Shown here: positions 13,116 through 14,597 of the stretch, one piece after another
How the letters are laid out: every line of letters begins with the position of its first letter
Position numbering within the stretch: the first letter of the stretch is position 1
NCBI GenBank assembly: GCA_945906015.1
Contig: CAMDQV010000022.1
Span: 1 to 14,597, forward strand
DNA: 14,597 nucleotides
Source of the DNA: Pedobacter schmidteae
GTDB taxonomy: Bacteria; Bacteroidota; Bacteroidia; Sphingobacteriales; Sphingobacteriaceae
Reading direction: 5' to 3'
Notes under the pieces: generated by a model
Seen by the model: only the letters and a program-made list of their open reading frames with translations
Databases searched by the model: none
What the model was told of the DNA's origin: nothing
Position numbers and translations under genes: made by a program

Positions 13116-14597
13116 TCAACTAAGATTGTTTCTGAAGGTTAAATATCTTTCTAATATGAATATTGAAATTAAAGCAAGCCAGAACTGATTTTCTAGGCTT
13201 TTTTGGCTTTCCTGATTTTTGACTCCATACGTATCGCTTTCTTTTATAAAGTTGGGAACGATCTGGTCTTGCCTAACTATTCTTTTGTCTGATGGATGTA
13301 TTTCTGAGGAATGTTGATCTGGGATGATAATTGGAATCAAGGCCTTGGCAAAATCATTACTCCAAACCAGTTCGTTCCAATCCGGATTAAATCTGGAATA
13401 AAAATGAAAGACTGATAACTTATTTTCCATTTGTAGATCAAGTACAGGCTTCCCAAAACCGTCTTCCCAAACCGGTAAACCACCTGCTAAATTTTCAGGG
13501 TATGCATTTCGTTTGAACAGTTTAATATCTTCCTTTTCAATACTGCTCATGGATGGGGATAGACTTAATTGGCTGTTTATGTCTTCTATATTTCCCTTTT
13601 CATATTTAAAAAACAAGTTTAATGGAACTATTCCGGGTGGTATGGCAGTCTCTGAAAGCCAGAAAATGATATTTTGGCCCGATGGAATATTAATCGTTGA
13701 ATATTCAGTCAGCTTTATTTTTCGGTACGTATATTTTTTTATAGCACTAAAGGCTGCTCTCAAATAGCTGGCATCATTTTTAAATTTATCCGTATAAATG
13801 GCTATTCTTATTGTTGCCGTATCAATAGTAATCGGAAGTGAATCGCCCTGCTTCTTATTTTTAAATTTTAAACTTGCCTTAGCATTCTGAATGTTGAATT
13901 CAAATGGACTATTTCTAGATGCAGGATCAATAGCTATTGTTTTAAATGTAGTTTTATTAGGACTACTAGTGGCAATTGTTACGTTTACACTGTCTGATTC
14001 ATTGAACCAGGCATTTTCAATCCATGTAGCTGTTGAATCAGAAGGCGTGTAAGTTTTCCACTGTATGGGGTGAGTGACAAGTGGTCGTTCAGTACCTAAT
14101 CTATTCAATAGGTTTGGAGTGAAAAGAAAAACTTGGGTATTTTCAGGAATTTCATCTTCCAGTAATTTGATCAATGACCAGTAGGGGAGCAGCTGCTCTG
14201 AACCTATTTCTGATTTATTTTCATTCAATGCATCCTCAAGTTTAGCATACTGAAAACCCGGCTCAAAAAAATGAAATTCATAACCAAGCTTACTTAGAGA
14301 GTCAATTTCTTTTTTAAACTGACTAGAAGTTTCTTTGAGATTTTGTTTTTCAATCAGGATCCATCCCTTATTTGCAGATGTATTTATTTTACTGTTCCAC
14401 AAGGGGCCAGCGAGTATCAAAGCTACAATGATCAGCAATAGGCAACGAAGAAATAATAAGAGAAGATCAATCAGTTTTAAACTACGGGCACTTTGCCTGG
14501 AGCTTTCTCCCAGCAGGCTGATACTTCCAATTTTTAGAGTCTTTCCTTTTTTAATATTCCACAAATGGATGATTAGCGGGATTGAAATTCCGCCAAT
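13116..14597 (-). CDS. BatA-type membrane protein (aerotolerance regulator N-terminal domain), 5' end outside window
   Basis: The frame stays open to the window edge; 493 residues are visible. The first visible residues, IGGISIPLIIHLWNIKK, are the end of a first membrane helix followed by the His-Leu-x-Asn-x-(Arg/Lys) pattern of the BatA N-terminal domain, so the real start is a few codons beyond 14597, and the in-frame TTG at 14564 is not the start. A second membrane helix (visible residues about 42-65, ending LILAGPLW) is the other half of this domain. The middle is extracytoplasmic; where BatA proteins have a von Willebrand A domain with a metal site (DxSxS), this one reads GWILIEKQN, so a VWA fold, if present, lacks the MIDAS. 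A third helix lies near the C-terminus (about 472-488). BatA proteins act with MoxR-type AAA+ ATPases in envelope stress functions. First visible gene of the operon. Confidence 0.8.
   Translation of the reverse strand: MGGISIPLIIHLWNIKKGKTLKIGSISLLGESSRQSARSLKLIDLLLLFLRCLLLIIVALILAGPLWNSKINTSANKGWILIEKQNLKETSSQFKKEIDSLSKLGYEFHFFEPGFQYAKLEDALNENKSEIGSEQLLPYWSLIKLLEDEIPENTQVFLFTPNLLNRLGTERPLVTHPIQWKTYTPSDSTATWIENAWFNESDSVNVTIATSSPNKTTFKTIAIDPASRNSPFEFNIQNAKASLKFKNKKQGDSLPITIDTATIRIAIYTDKFKNDASYLRAAFSAIKKYTYRKIKLTEYSTINIPSGQNIIFWLSETAIPPGIVPLNLFFKYEKGNIEDINSQLSLSPSMSSIEKEDIKLFKRNAYPENLAGGLPVWEDGFGKPVLDLQMENKLSVFHFYSRFNPDWNELVWSNDFAKALIPIIIPDQHSSEIHPSDKRIVRQDQIVPNFIKESDTYGVKNQESQKSLENQFWLALISIFILERYLTFRNNLS

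Noticed and set aside
14562..14564. TTG as start codon of the BatA-type gene
   Set aside because: The frame continues upstream to the window edge and encodes the end of the first membrane helix and the His-Leu-x-Asn pattern of the BatA domain, so the true start is outside the window.
1..14597. CRISPR arrays, tRNA or rRNA genes, insertion sequences, prophage genes
   Set aside because: I saw no regularly spaced repeats, no cloverleaf-like sequences, no transposase or integrase and no terminal inverted repeats flanking any gene.

Overview
The window looks like chromosomal DNA of a member of the Bacteroidota, probably Sphingobacteriales (Pedobacter/Solitalea-like). This rests on the moderate-to-low G+C, the general lack of Shine-Dalgarno sequences, the 'AQ' export signal of the DUF1080 protein, and the BatA-type / DUF4175-like membrane-protein operon next to TldD homologues with Tat-like signals. 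The assignment comes from recognising families, not from a search. All recognised genes are on the minus strand, so transcription runs from high to low coordinates.

Right part (14597 to 9202): an envelope operon of three genes with 1-nt gaps. It holds a BatA-type membrane protein cut by the window edge, a 708-aa DUF4175-like membrane/coiled-coil protein, and a 594-aa membrane-anchored protein with a large extracytoplasmic part. Such operons are usually linked to MoxR-type AAA+ ATPases, which would lie outside the window.

Middle part (9128 to 1132): five genes of the TldD/TldE (PmbA) metallopeptidase family in two transcription units. Unit A is tldD3-tldE2-tldD2 and ends in a clear intrinsic terminator (4449-4481). 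After a roughly 340-bp intergenic stretch with a candidate promoter and an inverted repeat, unit B is tldD1-tldE1, ending in a hairpin at 1081-1116. The three TldD proteins are each exactly 544 aa, align by eye without gaps, and keep HExxxH plus a downstream Cys. The two TldE proteins lack the zinc motif, as expected of the non-catalytic partner. TldD1 and TldD2 have Tat-like RRDF signal peptides; TldD3 has lost the second arginine, and neither TldE has a signal peptide.

Left part (996 to 1): a 253-aa protein recalled as similar to the 2-amino-5-chloromuconate deaminase (CnbZ) family, apparently two RidA-like units, then the 5' end of a secreted DUF1080 (3-keto-disaccharide hydrolase) gene that runs off the window.

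How the genes may work together: TldD/TldE form a heterodimeric protease that degrades unfolded peptides or matures ribosomally made peptides. A Tat-exported version encoded beside a BatA/DUF4175-like envelope module suggests an envelope peptide-processing or quality-control function. That link is inference from gene order and signal peptides.
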